From assembly GCA_037444625.1 (NCBI GenBank), contig JBBIMA010000005.1:1-64000 (forward strand): a stretch of DNA of 64,000 bases. The letters run 5' to 3'. Position 1 is the stretch's first letter; each line of letters begins with the position of its first letter. Made by a program: the position numbers and the translations under genes. The notes under the pieces are model-generated. The model was not told where the DNA came from. It saw nothing but the letters and a program-made list of their open reading frames with translations, and did no database searches. Origin of the DNA: DTHT01 sp037444625 (GTDB lineage: Bacteria > Acidobacteriota > Terriglobia > Bryobacterales > Bryobacteraceae). Positions 1-8,060 of this stretch are shown here, in pieces.

Positions 1-249
1 CGAGCCCTCGGCCGCGGGTGCGGGCGCGGCGGGCGGCGGCTCGGGCACAGAGGGCGCGGGTTGCGGCGCGACTTCGGCCTTCTCCACTGCGATGCCGAAG
101 TGCCGCCGGATCTTGTCGGCGATCTCTTCGTCCACCGAGCTGGAATGGGTCTTCTTCTCGGTGACGCCGAACTGCGGCAGCAGCGCCAGAATCACGCTGT
201 TGGGCTGTTCGCACTCCCGAGCCAGCTCGTTGATTCGGATTTTCTTCAT
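1..249 (-). CDS. infB: Translation initiation factor IF-2, N-terminal part (runs off left edge)
   Basis: IF-2 is the GTPase that brings initiator tRNA to the 30S subunit. Only the first 83 codons lie in the window. The protein begins MKKIRINELAREC, the usual IF-2 N-terminal helical domain that binds the ribosome, and from about residue 58 turns into a Pro/Ala/Glu linker, as expected before the G domain (not visible). I chose the ATG that gives this conserved beginning; no strong Shine-Dalgarno precedes it. It is the third gene of rimP-nusA-infB. The 116-bp gap after nusA is too short for the YlxR/RnpM gene that often sits here. Confidence 0.93.
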   Translation of the reverse strand, partial: MKKIRINELARECEQPNSVILALLPQFGVTEKKTHSSSVDEEIADKIRRHFGIAVEKAEVAPQPAPSVPEPPPAAPAPAAEGS

Positions 250-365
250 ACAGATGTTCAGCCCGCCAACCAACCACGCCCCGCCGTCGGCCGCTGGTTA
301 CGCCGCCGGGCCAGCCGAAAGCTGGTAGTCGTCGTTTCCCTCCAATAACTTTGCCGTTCCGTGTT

Positions 366-1823
366 CTATCCTAACAGATCCGATTCCGAAGCCGGAGGCG
401 GGACCTCGCCCGTATCGGACACCGATGCTTGAGCCGGCGCCTCCTCGCCCGCCGCCGCCTCGCTCCCGGCCTCCTCCGGCGCGGCCGCTTCGCCGCCGCC
501 CTCCGCCGGCAAGCTCTCGGGCGGCACGCTTTCCGCCGGAGCCGGCCCGCCCGCCAGCGCCTCCTCGAACTGCGCGTAGTAACCGTTCACCGCGATCTGG
601 ATCGCCTCCACGGTCTCGGGCCCGATGCCCTCGATCGCCTCCAGTTGCTCCGGCGTCATGGCCCCCAACTGCTCGACCGTCCCTACGCCCGCCTCCGTCA
701 GCCGGCTCGCCACCGCCTCGGCCAGGCCGTACTCGACCAGCACCGAAACCGGCGCGCCGGGCACCACCAGCGCCGCCATCTCGAACTCCGCCTCGCGCCG
801 CTTCTCCTCCACGCTCTTGATGTCAATCCGCCAGCCCATCAGTTTGGCCGCCAGCCGCACGTTCTGCCCCTTCTTGCCGATGGCCAGGGAAAGCTGGGTG
901 TCGTCCACGATCACTTCCATGTGCTTGGCGGCCGCGTCCAGCACCGTCACTTTGGCGATCTTGGCGGGACTCAAGGCGTGCGTGGCGAACACCACGGGAT
1001 CGTCGGAGTACTCGATGATGTCAATCTTCTCGCCCCGCAGCTCCCGGATGATGGACTGCACCCGCATGCCCTTCATGCCCACGCAGGCCCCCACGCTGTC
1101 TACGTCCCGGTCCCGGCTCTGCACCGCGATCTTGGTGCGCTCGCCCGCCTCCCGCGCGCAGGCTTTGATCACCACCGTGTTGTCGTAGATCTCGGGCACC
1201 TCCTGCTCGAACAGCCGCATCACCAGCTCGGGCGCCGCGCGCGACACCACCACCCCGGGCGTCTTACCCGTCTTCTCCACACTCTTGATCACGCAGCGCA
1301 GCCGATCCCCCACGCCGTAGTTCTCCAGCCGGGACTGCTCCTTCTTGGGCAGGCGGGCCTCCGTCTTGCCCAGATCCACGATCAGGTCGTTGCCCTCCAC
1401 CCGCTTGACCGTGCAGTTGACCAGCTCGCCTACCCGCCCGGAGTACTCCTGGTAGACGATCTCCCGCTCGGCGTCCCGCACCTTCTGCAAGATCACTTGC
1501 TTGGCGGTCTGCGCCGAGATGCGCCCCAGCAGGTCGGTGGATTTCGGGATGCGAACCACCCCGCCCACCTCCGCTGCGGGATCCAGCCGCCGGGCCTGCT
1601 CCAGCGTCAACTCGTTGACCGGATCCTGGACCACTTCCACCACCCGCTTGAGGGCGTAAATCTGGATCCCGCCGCCTTCGAATTCCGCCACCAGATCCTC
1701 GTTGGTGCGAAACTGCTTGCGCACCGCCGCCACCATGGCGTCCTTGACCGCATCCAGCACGATCTGCGGGTCAATGCCCTTTTCCTTGCTCAGGATCTCG
1801 ATGGACTGATAGATGCTCCCCAA
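366..1823 (-). CDS. nusA: Transcription termination/antitermination factor NusA
   Basis: NusA binds RNA polymerase and RNA and modulates pausing, termination and antitermination. At 485 aa it shows an N-terminal polymerase-binding domain (about 1-130), an S1 domain (about 135-200), two KH domains (about 205-345, with a KH loop GKKGQN) and a helix-hairpin-helix-like repeat around 360-415. A roughly 60-residue Ala/Glu/Pro tail ends the protein. The start is TTG, supported by an AGAGAGG Shine-Dalgarno six bases upstream. It lies 28 bp after rimP in the same direction. A terminator-like hairpin in the operon leader suggests NusA-sensitive autoregulation. Confidence 0.97.
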   Translation of the reverse strand: MGSIYQSIEILSKEKGIDPQIVLDAVKDAMVAAVRKQFRTNEDLVAEFEGGGIQIYALKRVVEVVQDPVNELTLEQARRLDPAAEVGGVVRIPKSTDLLGRISAQTAKQVILQKVRDAEREIVYQEYSGRVGELVNCTVKRVEGNDLIVDLGKTEARLPKKEQSRLENYGVGDRLRCVIKSVEKTGKTPGVVVSRAAPELVMRLFEQEVPEIYDNTVVIKACAREAGERTKIAVQSRDRDVDSVGACVGMKGMRVQSIIRELRGEKIDIIEYSDDPVVFATHALSPAKIAKVTVLDAAAKHMEVIVDDTQLSLAIGKKGQNVRLAAKLMGWRIDIKSVEEKRREAEFEMAALVVPGAPVSVLVEYGLAEAVASRLTEAGVGTVEQLGAMTPEQLEAIEGIGPETVEAIQIAVNGYYAQFEEALAGGPAPAESVPPESLPAEGGGEAAAPEEAGSEAAAGEEAPAQASVSDTGEVPPPASESDLLG

Positions 1824-1851
1824 GTTGACCTCTCTCCCGGCTCTTCGCTGA

Positions 1852-2316
1852 TTACCACTCGAATTTCAGATGGGCCCGCTCAATCTGACTCAGAGGGAAG
1901 CGCAGGCTGCGGCCGGGCTGCGGCTCCAGCGTGACCACACCGTCCTGGAAATCCGCCAGCACGCCCTCCCACTGCCGCCGGTTCTCCACCGGCTCGCGCA
2001 GCACCACCCGGGCCTTGCGTCCCAGAAAACGCCGGAAGTCGTCGGGCCGGACCAGCTTGCGCTCCACGCCCGGCGAGCTGACCTCCAGCGTGTAACTGCC
2101 CCCCGGCACCAGGTCCTCCACGTCCAGAATCGTGCCCACCTGCTGGGACACCAGCTCGCAGTCCCGGTGCGAGATCCCCTCCGGCTTGTCAATTGAGATG
2201 CGCAGCAGGCGGCGGCTTCCCGAGCCCAGCAGCTCCACGTCCACCACCTCCATGCCCTCCGAGCGCGCCACGCGCTCGGCCACCTCTCGCACCCGAGCTA
2301 CGATCGCTTGCCTCAT
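1852..2316 (-). CDS. rimP: Ribosome maturation factor RimP
   Basis: RimP assists 30S subunit assembly. The 154-aa product has the RimP N-terminal domain (VVDVELL followed by the RISID strand), the SPGVERKL signature near the middle and the C-terminal SH3-like barrel. Order and neighbours (rimP-nusA-infB) are those of most bacteria. I chose the ATG giving MRQAIVARV. A longer frame opening with TTG at 2340 would begin inside the U-tract of the leader hairpin and is less likely. The gene is first in the operon, with a perfect TATAAT box about 70 bp upstream. Confidence 0.94.
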   Translation of the reverse strand: MRQAIVARVREVAERVARSEGMEVVDVELLGSGSRRLLRISIDKPEGISHRDCELVSQQVGTILDVEDLVPGGSYTLEVSSPGVERKLVRPDDFRRFLGRKARVVLREPVENRRQWEGVLADFQDGVVTLEPQPGRSLRFPLSQIERAHLKFEW

Positions 2317-2338
2317 CTCTCGACCGGCCGCGTCCAAC

Positions 2339-2362
2339 AAAAAAGTGGGCTTTCGCCCACTT
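2339..2362 (-). terminator. Intrinsic-terminator-like hairpin in the rimP-nusA-infB leader (candidate attenuator)
   Basis: On the minus strand an 8-bp perfect stem (AAGUGGGC / GCCCACUU) closes a GAAA tetraloop and runs into six U residues. It lies between the TATAAT box and the rimP start, so it would terminate transcripts entering the operon unless bypassed. The plus strand has no T-run here, so the element points only toward rimP. NusA autoregulation by leader termination is known in Bacillus subtilis; applying it here is inference. Confidence 0.75.
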
Positions 2363-2386
2363 CCTCAGCTCGACGCCTGCCCTTTT

Positions 2387-2392
2387 ATTATA
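2387..2392 (-). promoter_or_regulatory. -10 box TATAAT for rimP-nusA-infB
   Basis: A perfect TATAAT reads on the minus strand. The expected start of transcription near 2380 gives a leader of about 65 nt that contains the terminator-like hairpin. No good -35 box is visible. A plus-strand TATACT (2389-2394) overlaps it, so the site may work in both directions. Confidence 0.65.
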
Positions 2393-2447
2393 CTATGCGG
2401 CCGCTGCCCCGCAGCCGCCCCCGGCCACCCGAAATGCGCCCGGCTGC

Positions 2448-2453
2448 TATGCT
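2448..2453 (+). promoter_or_regulatory. Possible -10 box TATGCT for the Gfo/Idh gene
   Basis: TATGCT stands 32 bp before the start codon, followed by a Shine-Dalgarno (AGGAGAG) nearer the gene. This is one of the genes here with a conventional leader. Confidence 0.4.
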
Positions 2454-2485
2454 ATAGCTTTACCCATTCCAGGAGAGTGCCAAGG

Positions 2486-3757
2486 ATGAATCATCCATTG
2501 CCCCGCCGCAGTTTCCTGCGCCGCTCGGCCGCCGTCCTGGCCGGGGCGCCCGCCGTGCTGCCCGCTTTGGAGGCCAACGAGCGCCTCAACATCGGCCTGA
2601 TCGGCGCCGGAGGACGCGGCTACTATCTTTTGGAGCGCCTTTACAAGGGGACGCCGCCGCCCTACCAGGTCACCTGGGTCTGCGACGCCTACGACGGCCG
2701 CCTGGCCCGCGCCAAGGACCGCGTTCAGACCATGGGCGGCAATACCCCCAAAGCCACCAAGGACTACCGCGAGATCCTGGCCGACCCCGAGGTGGACGCC
2801 GTCATCGTCGCCACCCCCGAACACCTTCACCACAGCCAGACCATCGCCGCCCTCAAGGCCGGCAAGCACGTCTACGTCGAGAAGCCCCTGGCCCACACCA
2901 TCGAGGAGGGCGCCGAGATCGTCCGCCTGGCCCGCAAAGCCGGCAAGGTCGTCCAGGTCGGCACTCAGAACCGCAGCAACTCCCTCTACATCAAGGCCAA
3001 AGAGATGATCGAGCAGGGCCTCATCGGCGAGGTGCACTACGTCCGCGCCTTCTGGTACCGCAACTCGCTCGAAACCAACCCGGCCTGGCGCTACACCATC
3101 CCGCCCGACGCCGACGAAAAGAACACCGACTGGGAGAAGTTTCTCGGTCCCGCCCCCAAACGGCCCTTTAACAAAGCCCGCTTTTACCAGTGGCGCTTGT
3201 ACTGGGATTACTCCGGGGGCATCTCCACCGACCTGCTGGTCCACCAGACCGACATCACCAACTTCGTCTGCGGCAAGACCGTGCCCCTTTCCTGCATGGC
3301 CTCCGGCGGCATCTACCGCTGGATAAACGACGACCGGGAAGTGCCCGACACACTCAGCGCCGTCTACGAATATCCCGGACGTTTCCACATCAACTACAGT
3401 TGTTACTTCGGCAACGACCACTTCGGCTACGGCGAGCAGTTCCTCGGCAACGAGGGCACCATCGAGGTGATCAGCCGCCAGTACCTCAATTTCTATCCGG
3501 AAACCTTCGGCGGCAAGCCGCCCGCCCATGTGGCCGCCCGCAAGCCGATCAATCTTCACATCCCCAACAACGACAACCTGGCCGTGGAGGCCCACGTCAA
3601 GAACTGGATCGAGGCCATCCGGGGCAAGGAGAAACTCATCGCTCCGGTCGAAATCGGCCAGCAGGCCGCCATCTCCGGCCATCTGGCCACCCTCTCCTAC
3701 CGCCACGGCAAGAAGGTCTTCTGGGACGAGAAGGCCGAGCGCTATCGCTTCGGTTAG
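2486..3757 (+). CDS. Tat-exported Gfo/Idh/MocA family oxidoreductase
   Basis: This is an NAD(P)-dependent sugar or inositol dehydrogenase-type protein of 423 aa, substrate unknown. An RRSFLRRS twin-arginine-type leader (residues 6-13) with a short hydrophobic stretch suggests export. The Rossmann motif GLIGAGGRG, the EKP motif (VEKPLAH) and the second-domain histidine (VHQTDI) are all present. The ATG follows AGGAGAG at good spacing. It is divergent from rimP and followed after 72 bp by an MFS transporter on the same strand, which may import its substrate. Exported Gfo/Idh proteins are expanded in Acidobacteriota and Planctomycetota. Confidence 0.88.
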   Translation: MNHPLPRRSFLRRSAAVLAGAPAVLPALEANERLNIGLIGAGGRGYYLLERLYKGTPPPYQVTWVCDAYDGRLARAKDRVQTMGGNTPKATKDYREILADPEVDAVIVATPEHLHHSQTIAALKAGKHVYVEKPLAHTIEEGAEIVRLARKAGKVVQVGTQNRSNSLYIKAKEMIEQGLIGEVHYVRAFWYRNSLETNPAWRYTIPPDADEKNTDWEKFLGPAPKRPFNKARFYQWRLYWDYSGGISTDLLVHQTDITNFVCGKTVPLSCMASGGIYRWINDDREVPDTLSAVYEYPGRFHINYSCYFGNDHFGYGEQFLGNEGTIEVISRQYLNFYPETFGGKPPAHVAARKPINLHIPNNDNLAVEAHVKNWIEAIRGKEKLIAPVEIGQQAAISGHLATLSYRHGKKVFWDEKAERYRFG

Positions 3758-3829
3758 GCCTCCCGCCCGGCCCCGCTTTTGATAAGATCGTCAGGCCGCG
3801 CTCGCGGCGCTGTCGCGGAGGATTTCGCC

Positions 3830-4960
3830 ATGCTGATTGCGGCCGCCATTCTGGCCATCTTCGTTTACGGCATGATCGCCGCCATGCTGGGCACGATCCT
3901 GCCGGACCTTTCCCGCCGCTTCCAGCTCACCCCGGAGCAGAACGGCAATATCGCCCTGGCTCAAGCGCTCGGCCTGATCATCGCTTCGGTCTCGGTCGGG
4001 CCGCTGATGGACAACTACGGCAAGAAGATCGGGCTGGTGCTGGGTCTTTCCCTGATCGCCCTGGCGCTGTTCCTGCTGCCCAAGTCCCGCGGCTACCGCA
4101 GCATCATGCTGTACTTGCTGCTGCTCGGGCTGGGCGGGGGCATCATCGTCACCGGCGCCAACGCCCTGGTCAGCGACATCGGCGCCGAACGGCGCGCCAC
4201 CGTGCTGAACTTCCTCAATCTGTTCTTCGGCTTGGGCGGCCTGGCCACGCCCTTCATCTCGGCCAACCTGCTCGGCCGCAACTCGACCCGGCTCTGCTAC
4301 ACCGTCACCGTGCTGGCCGCCGTCACCCTGATCATCCACGTGGGCGCTCCCATCCCGCCGCCCACCGGCGAACGGGGCTTCCAGCTCTCCCAGGCCGGGG
4401 CCTTGCTGGGCCAACCCGCCCTGTGGCTGCTGGCCGTCCTGCTGTTCCTTTATGTGGCCTCGGAAGTGGGCGTCTGGAACTGGCTGGCGCGGCACCTGAT
4501 CGCCCAGGGCATCGCCGAAGGCACCGCCCTGAACATCCTCTCGCTGGGTTTCGCGCTGGGCTTGCTGCTGGGGCGCGTGGCCGTGGCCCCGGTGCTGATC
4601 ACGGTCTCGCCCCAGACCGTGACCCTGGCGGCCGCCCTGTTGATGGCGGTCACCACCTACCTGGCCCTTCAAACCCGCAACCCGAGGATCTCCTGGATCG
4701 CGGTCTTCTGCGCCGGGCTGGCTATGGCGCCGGTCTTCCCGACCACTCTGGCCATGGTGGGCAACGCCTTCCCGGTGGCCACCGCCACCGCCATGGGCAT
4801 CGTGATCACCTCGGGCTGGATCGGCCTGGCCGTTTCTTCGCGCATCATCGGCGCGATCGCAGGGGAGGATCCGCTGCGCCTGAAGAAGGCCCTGCTGGTG
4901 CTCCCGGCCGCCTCCCTCCTGATGGTAGTGGTGAACCTGGCCTTGCGCGCCGTCCTGTAG
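3830..4960 (+). CDS. MFS transporter
   Basis: A 376-aa polytopic membrane protein with about twelve hydrophobic segments. The loop after TM2 (GPLMDNYGKKIG) matches the conserved MFS loop. The family moves small solutes by facilitated or proton-coupled transport; a sugar substrate is plausible beside a Gfo/Idh gene but unproven. I chose the ATG after a GGAGG Shine-Dalgarno. An upstream in-frame TTG at 3779 would add hydrophilic residues and lies next to a TAAGAT -10 box (3783-3788). It converges on acs with 18 bp between stops. Confidence 0.85.
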   Translation: MLIAAAILAIFVYGMIAAMLGTILPDLSRRFQLTPEQNGNIALAQALGLIIASVSVGPLMDNYGKKIGLVLGLSLIALALFLLPKSRGYRSIMLYLLLLGLGGGIIVTGANALVSDIGAERRATVLNFLNLFFGLGGLATPFISANLLGRNSTRLCYTVTVLAAVTLIIHVGAPIPPPTGERGFQLSQAGALLGQPALWLLAVLLFLYVASEVGVWNWLARHLIAQGIAEGTALNILSLGFALGLLLGRVAVAPVLITVSPQTVTLAAALLMAVTTYLALQTRNPRISWIAVFCAGLAMAPVFPTTLAMVGNAFPVATATAMGIVITSGWIGLAVSSRIIGAIAGEDPLRLKKALLVLPAASLLMVVVNLALRAVL

Positions 4961-4978
4961 CGGGCGGCGCGGTGCCCC

Positions 4979-6937
4979 TCACTCTTCGGCCTGCCCGGCC
5001 AGCCGGTGGATGACGCCCAGGTCCTCCAGCGTGGTCACGTCGCCGGTGACCGCGTGGGTGCTGACGATCTCGCGCAGCAAACGGCGCATGATCTTGCCGC
5101 TGCGGGTCTTGGGCAGCGCCTCGGTGAACCGGATTTCGGCCGGGCGAGCGAAGCCCCCGATCTCGTGCGCCACCCACCGGCCCAGCTCGGCCGCCAGTCG
5201 GTCGTAGTCGCTATGGCCCTGTTTCAGCGTCACGAACGCGCAGACGGCCTGGCCGGTGATGTCATCCGGCTTGCCCACCACGGCCGCCTCGGCCACCGCC
5301 GGATGCCGCACCAGGGCGGATTCCAGCTCCATCGTGCTGATGCGGTGCCCGCTGACATTGATCACGTCGTCCACCCGCCCCAGAATGGTGAAGTAGCCCT
5401 CCGCGTCCACCCGCGCCGCGTCCCCGGTGAAGTAAACCCCGTCGGCCCCCGGGATCCTCCGCCAGTACTGCATTTCGTAGCGCAGGGGATCGCCCCATAG
5501 CGTGCGCAACATGGCCGGCCACGGCCGGCGAATCACCAGGAAGCCTTCCTGCTCCGGCCCCACTTCGCGCCCGTCCATATCTACGACTGCCGCCTCGATG
5601 CCGGGCAGCGGGAAGGTGGCCGAGCCGGGCTTCAGCGGCGTCGCGCCCGGCATGGGCGAAATCAGGATGGCGCCGGTCTCGGTCTGCCACCAAGTATCCA
5701 CGATGGGACAACGTCCCTTGCCGATCACGCGGTGGTACCACTCCCAGGCGGCCGGATTGATCGGCTCGCCCACCGAACCCAGCAGCCGCAAGCTCGACAG
5801 ATCGTGCGCCTCCGGCCAGCGGTCTCCCTGCCGCAGCAGGGCCCGGATCGCGGTGGGCGAAGTGTAGAGAATGCTCACCCGGTATTTCTCGACGATCCGC
5901 CACCAGCGGTCGTACTGAGGGTAATCCGGCGCACCTTCGTACATCACCACCGTCGCCCCGGCAGAGAGCGGGCCGTAGACGATGTAACTGTGCCCGGTCA
6001 CCCATCCGATGTCGGCCGTGCACCAGTAAACGTCCTCTTCCCTCAGGTCGAAGACCCATTTCATGCTGGCGGTGGTCTGGACCAGATAACCGCCGGTGGT
6101 ATGCACGATGCCCTTGGGCTTGCCGGTGGTGCCCGAGGTGTACAACACGTAAAGCGGCGTCTCGGAATCCAGCGGCTCGGCAGGGCAGACCTCGGCCGCC
6201 TCGCTCTCCAGCTCGTGCCACCAGGCATCCCGGCCCGGCGTCATGGGCACGGACGATCCGGTCCGCCGCAACACCACCACCCGGCGCACCGTCGGGCACT
6301 CGGCCAGCGCCTCGTCCACCGCCTCCTTCAGCCGCACTTCCTTTCCCCGCCGCCAGCCGCCGTCGGCCGTGACGACCACCCCCGCGCCCAGGTCTTGAAT
6401 TCGCCCTTTCAGCGCTTCGGCCGAGAAGCCGGCGAACACCACGCTGTGCGTGATGCCCAGGCGCGCGCAGGCCAGCATGGCCACGGGCAGCTCCGGCACC
6501 ATCGGCATGTAAATGATGACCCGCTCCTCCCGGCCCAGTCCCAGCCCCTTCAGCACGTTGGCGAAGCGGCAGACCAGCCGGTGCAGTTCCTGATACGACA
6601 GCATGCGCTGCTCGCCCGGCTCGCCTTCCCAAATAATGGCCACCTTGTTGCGCCGGGCCGAGGCCAGGTGCCGGTCCAGGCAGTTGTAGGCGGCGTTGGT
6701 CTTGCCTCCCACAAACCAGCGCGCAAAGGGCGGCTGCCAGCGGAAGACCTGGGACCACTTCTCGAACCAGAACACTTCCCGCTCGGCCACTTCGGCCCAA
6801 AACTCTTCGGGCTGCTCCCGCGCCCGGCGGCACAGCGCACGGCAAGCCTCCATGCCCTGCACATGCGCTCGGCGAACGAATTCCGGGTCCGGCGCGTACA
6901 CGCGCGCCTCTGCCTGCTGCATCCCCCCAGGCGACAT
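4979..6937 (-). CDS. acs: Acetyl-CoA synthetase
   Basis: Activates acetate with ATP and CoA to acetyl-CoA through acetyl-AMP. The 652-aa length is typical. The adenylation core YTSGTTGKPKG, the acetate-pocket tryptophan in TWWQTETG, the hinge GRVDDVINVSGHR and the C-terminal PKTRSGKIMRR with the acetylatable lysine are all visible. An AGGAGG Shine-Dalgarno stands three bases before the ATG. It is a single gene transcribed away from the UPF0104 gene. Together with pta-ackA near 60-62 kb the genome has both acetate routes. Confidence 0.97.
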   Translation of the reverse strand: MSPGGMQQAEARVYAPDPEFVRRAHVQGMEACRALCRRAREQPEEFWAEVAEREVFWFEKWSQVFRWQPPFARWFVGGKTNAAYNCLDRHLASARRNKVAIIWEGEPGEQRMLSYQELHRLVCRFANVLKGLGLGREERVIIYMPMVPELPVAMLACARLGITHSVVFAGFSAEALKGRIQDLGAGVVVTADGGWRRGKEVRLKEAVDEALAECPTVRRVVVLRRTGSSVPMTPGRDAWWHELESEAAEVCPAEPLDSETPLYVLYTSGTTGKPKGIVHTTGGYLVQTTASMKWVFDLREEDVYWCTADIGWVTGHSYIVYGPLSAGATVVMYEGAPDYPQYDRWWRIVEKYRVSILYTSPTAIRALLRQGDRWPEAHDLSSLRLLGSVGEPINPAAWEWYHRVIGKGRCPIVDTWWQTETGAILISPMPGATPLKPGSATFPLPGIEAAVVDMDGREVGPEQEGFLVIRRPWPAMLRTLWGDPLRYEMQYWRRIPGADGVYFTGDAARVDAEGYFTILGRVDDVINVSGHRISTMELESALVRHPAVAEAAVVGKPDDITGQAVCAFVTLKQGHSDYDRLAAELGRWVAHEIGGFARPAEIRFTEALPKTRSGKIMRRLLREIVSTHAVTGDVTTLEDLGVIHRLAGQAEE

Positions 6938-7029
6938 AGGCCTCCTAGCTACCCTAACAAGATAACATGCCGGCTCGCCGTCCGCTGCGGCAGCCCGGCG
7001 CGCCGTTCTATGATGGTGGTAACTGCTCC

Positions 7030-8031
7030 ATGCTATCGGGATCCTCCAAGTTTTTCGGCAAGGTCCCCCCCTGGCTGATTCCGGTGGCGGGCTGCCTGAT
7101 CTCGGCGGCCGCCTTGGTGTGGACCTACTACGACGTGGATTTGAAGGTGCTGGCCAAGGATCTGGCCTCGACCGCCTGGGCTTGGGTGCCCTTGGCCGCC
7201 CTGGCCGACCTGCTGGTCTACGTCTGGCAATCCTGGCGCTGGAACCTGCTGCTGGAGCCGGTCGCCCGGATCCCCCTGTGGCGCTCGGTTCGGGCCATCT
7301 ACATCGGCCTCTTCGTCAATGAGATCCTGCCCATGCGGCCGGGCGAGCTGCTGCGCGCCTACCTCCAGGGACGTTGGAGCAAGCTCCCCTTTTCGGTGAT
7401 GTTGTCCTCGGTCCTCATCGAACGCTTCTTCGACGGCATCTGGCTGCTGGTAGTCACCTTCGCAGCGACGTTCTTCCTGCGCCTGCCCGGGCACATCGTG
7501 GGCCTGGCCCGCCTGCTTCTTCTGCTGCTGCTCATCGCCGGCGCGGCGCTGGTGTTGGTCAATCTCCGCCGGCAAAACCACGGCGCCGCTCCCTCCGGAT
7601 GGCTGGGAGTGCTGCTGGCCGACCTCCGCCTGATGGCCCGCTCCCGGCTGTTCTACCTGGCGCTGCTGGCCAGCCTTCCCTACCTGCTGATGCAGGCCGC
7701 CCCCATCTACCTGCTGATGAAAGCCTACCGCCTGGACCTGTCGCCTTGGGCGGCGCTCATCGTAGTGCTCATGCAGAGGCTCGGCACCGCCCTGCCCCAA
7801 GGCCCCGGAAACGTCGGCGTGCTCCAGTTGATGACCAAGCAGGCCTTGGCCCTGTTCGGCGTGGACGAGACCACCGCCGCCGGCTTCTCCACGCTGGCCT
7901 GGATCGTCATCACGGCGCCCTTGCTGCTGGCCGGCTCGGCGGCCATTGTCGTCACGGGCATGGGCTTGCGCGAGTTGCGGCGGCATGCCAGCCGGCTCAC
8001 CCCGGCCGTGGTCGAGTCCAAGATCCCCTAG
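7030..8031 (+). CDS. UPF0104 / lysylphosphatidylglycerol synthase TM-domain family membrane protein
   Basis: A 333-aa inner-membrane protein with about eight transmembrane helices. It carries the family signatures RPGELLRAYL near residue 102 and ERFFDG about 30 residues later. Relatives include AglD-type proteins and the membrane part of MprF, often proposed as lipid flippases; the role here is not known. I chose an ATG with no Shine-Dalgarno, 15 nt after a TATGAT box (7009-7014). It is followed 29 bp later by the ceramidase-like gene. Confidence 0.82.
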   Translation: MLSGSSKFFGKVPPWLIPVAGCLISAAALVWTYYDVDLKVLAKDLASTAWAWVPLAALADLLVYVWQSWRWNLLLEPVARIPLWRSVRAIYIGLFVNEILPMRPGELLRAYLQGRWSKLPFSVMLSSVLIERFFDGIWLLVVTFAATFFLRLPGHIVGLARLLLLLLLIAGAALVLVNLRRQNHGAAPSGWLGVLLADLRLMARSRLFYLALLASLPYLLMQAAPIYLLMKAYRLDLSPWAALIVVLMQRLGTALPQGPGNVGVLQLMTKQALALFGVDETTAAGFSTLAWIVITAPLLLAGSAAIVVTGMGLRELRRHASRLTPAVVESKIP

Positions 8032-8048
8032 GGCGCCGGCCGGTGCGC

Positions 8049-8054
8049 TAGGCT
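8049..8054 (+). promoter_or_regulatory. -10 box TAGGCT, leaderless start of the ceramidase-like gene
   Basis: TAGGCT ends 6 nt before the ATG and no Shine-Dalgarno is present, so transcription should begin at or next to the start codon. See the finding on leaderless genes. Confidence 0.5.
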
Positions 8055-8060
8055 GAGCTC

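Noticed and set aside
429..1934. Long open frame of about 500 codons on the plus strand opposite nusA
   Set aside because: Antisense shadow caused by high GC; composition is Arg/His/Leu-rich and has no domain. Many similar frames across the window were set aside for the same reason.
2317..2340. TTG start for a longer RimP
   Set aside because: It falls in the U-run of the leader hairpin and the extra residues do not match the family.
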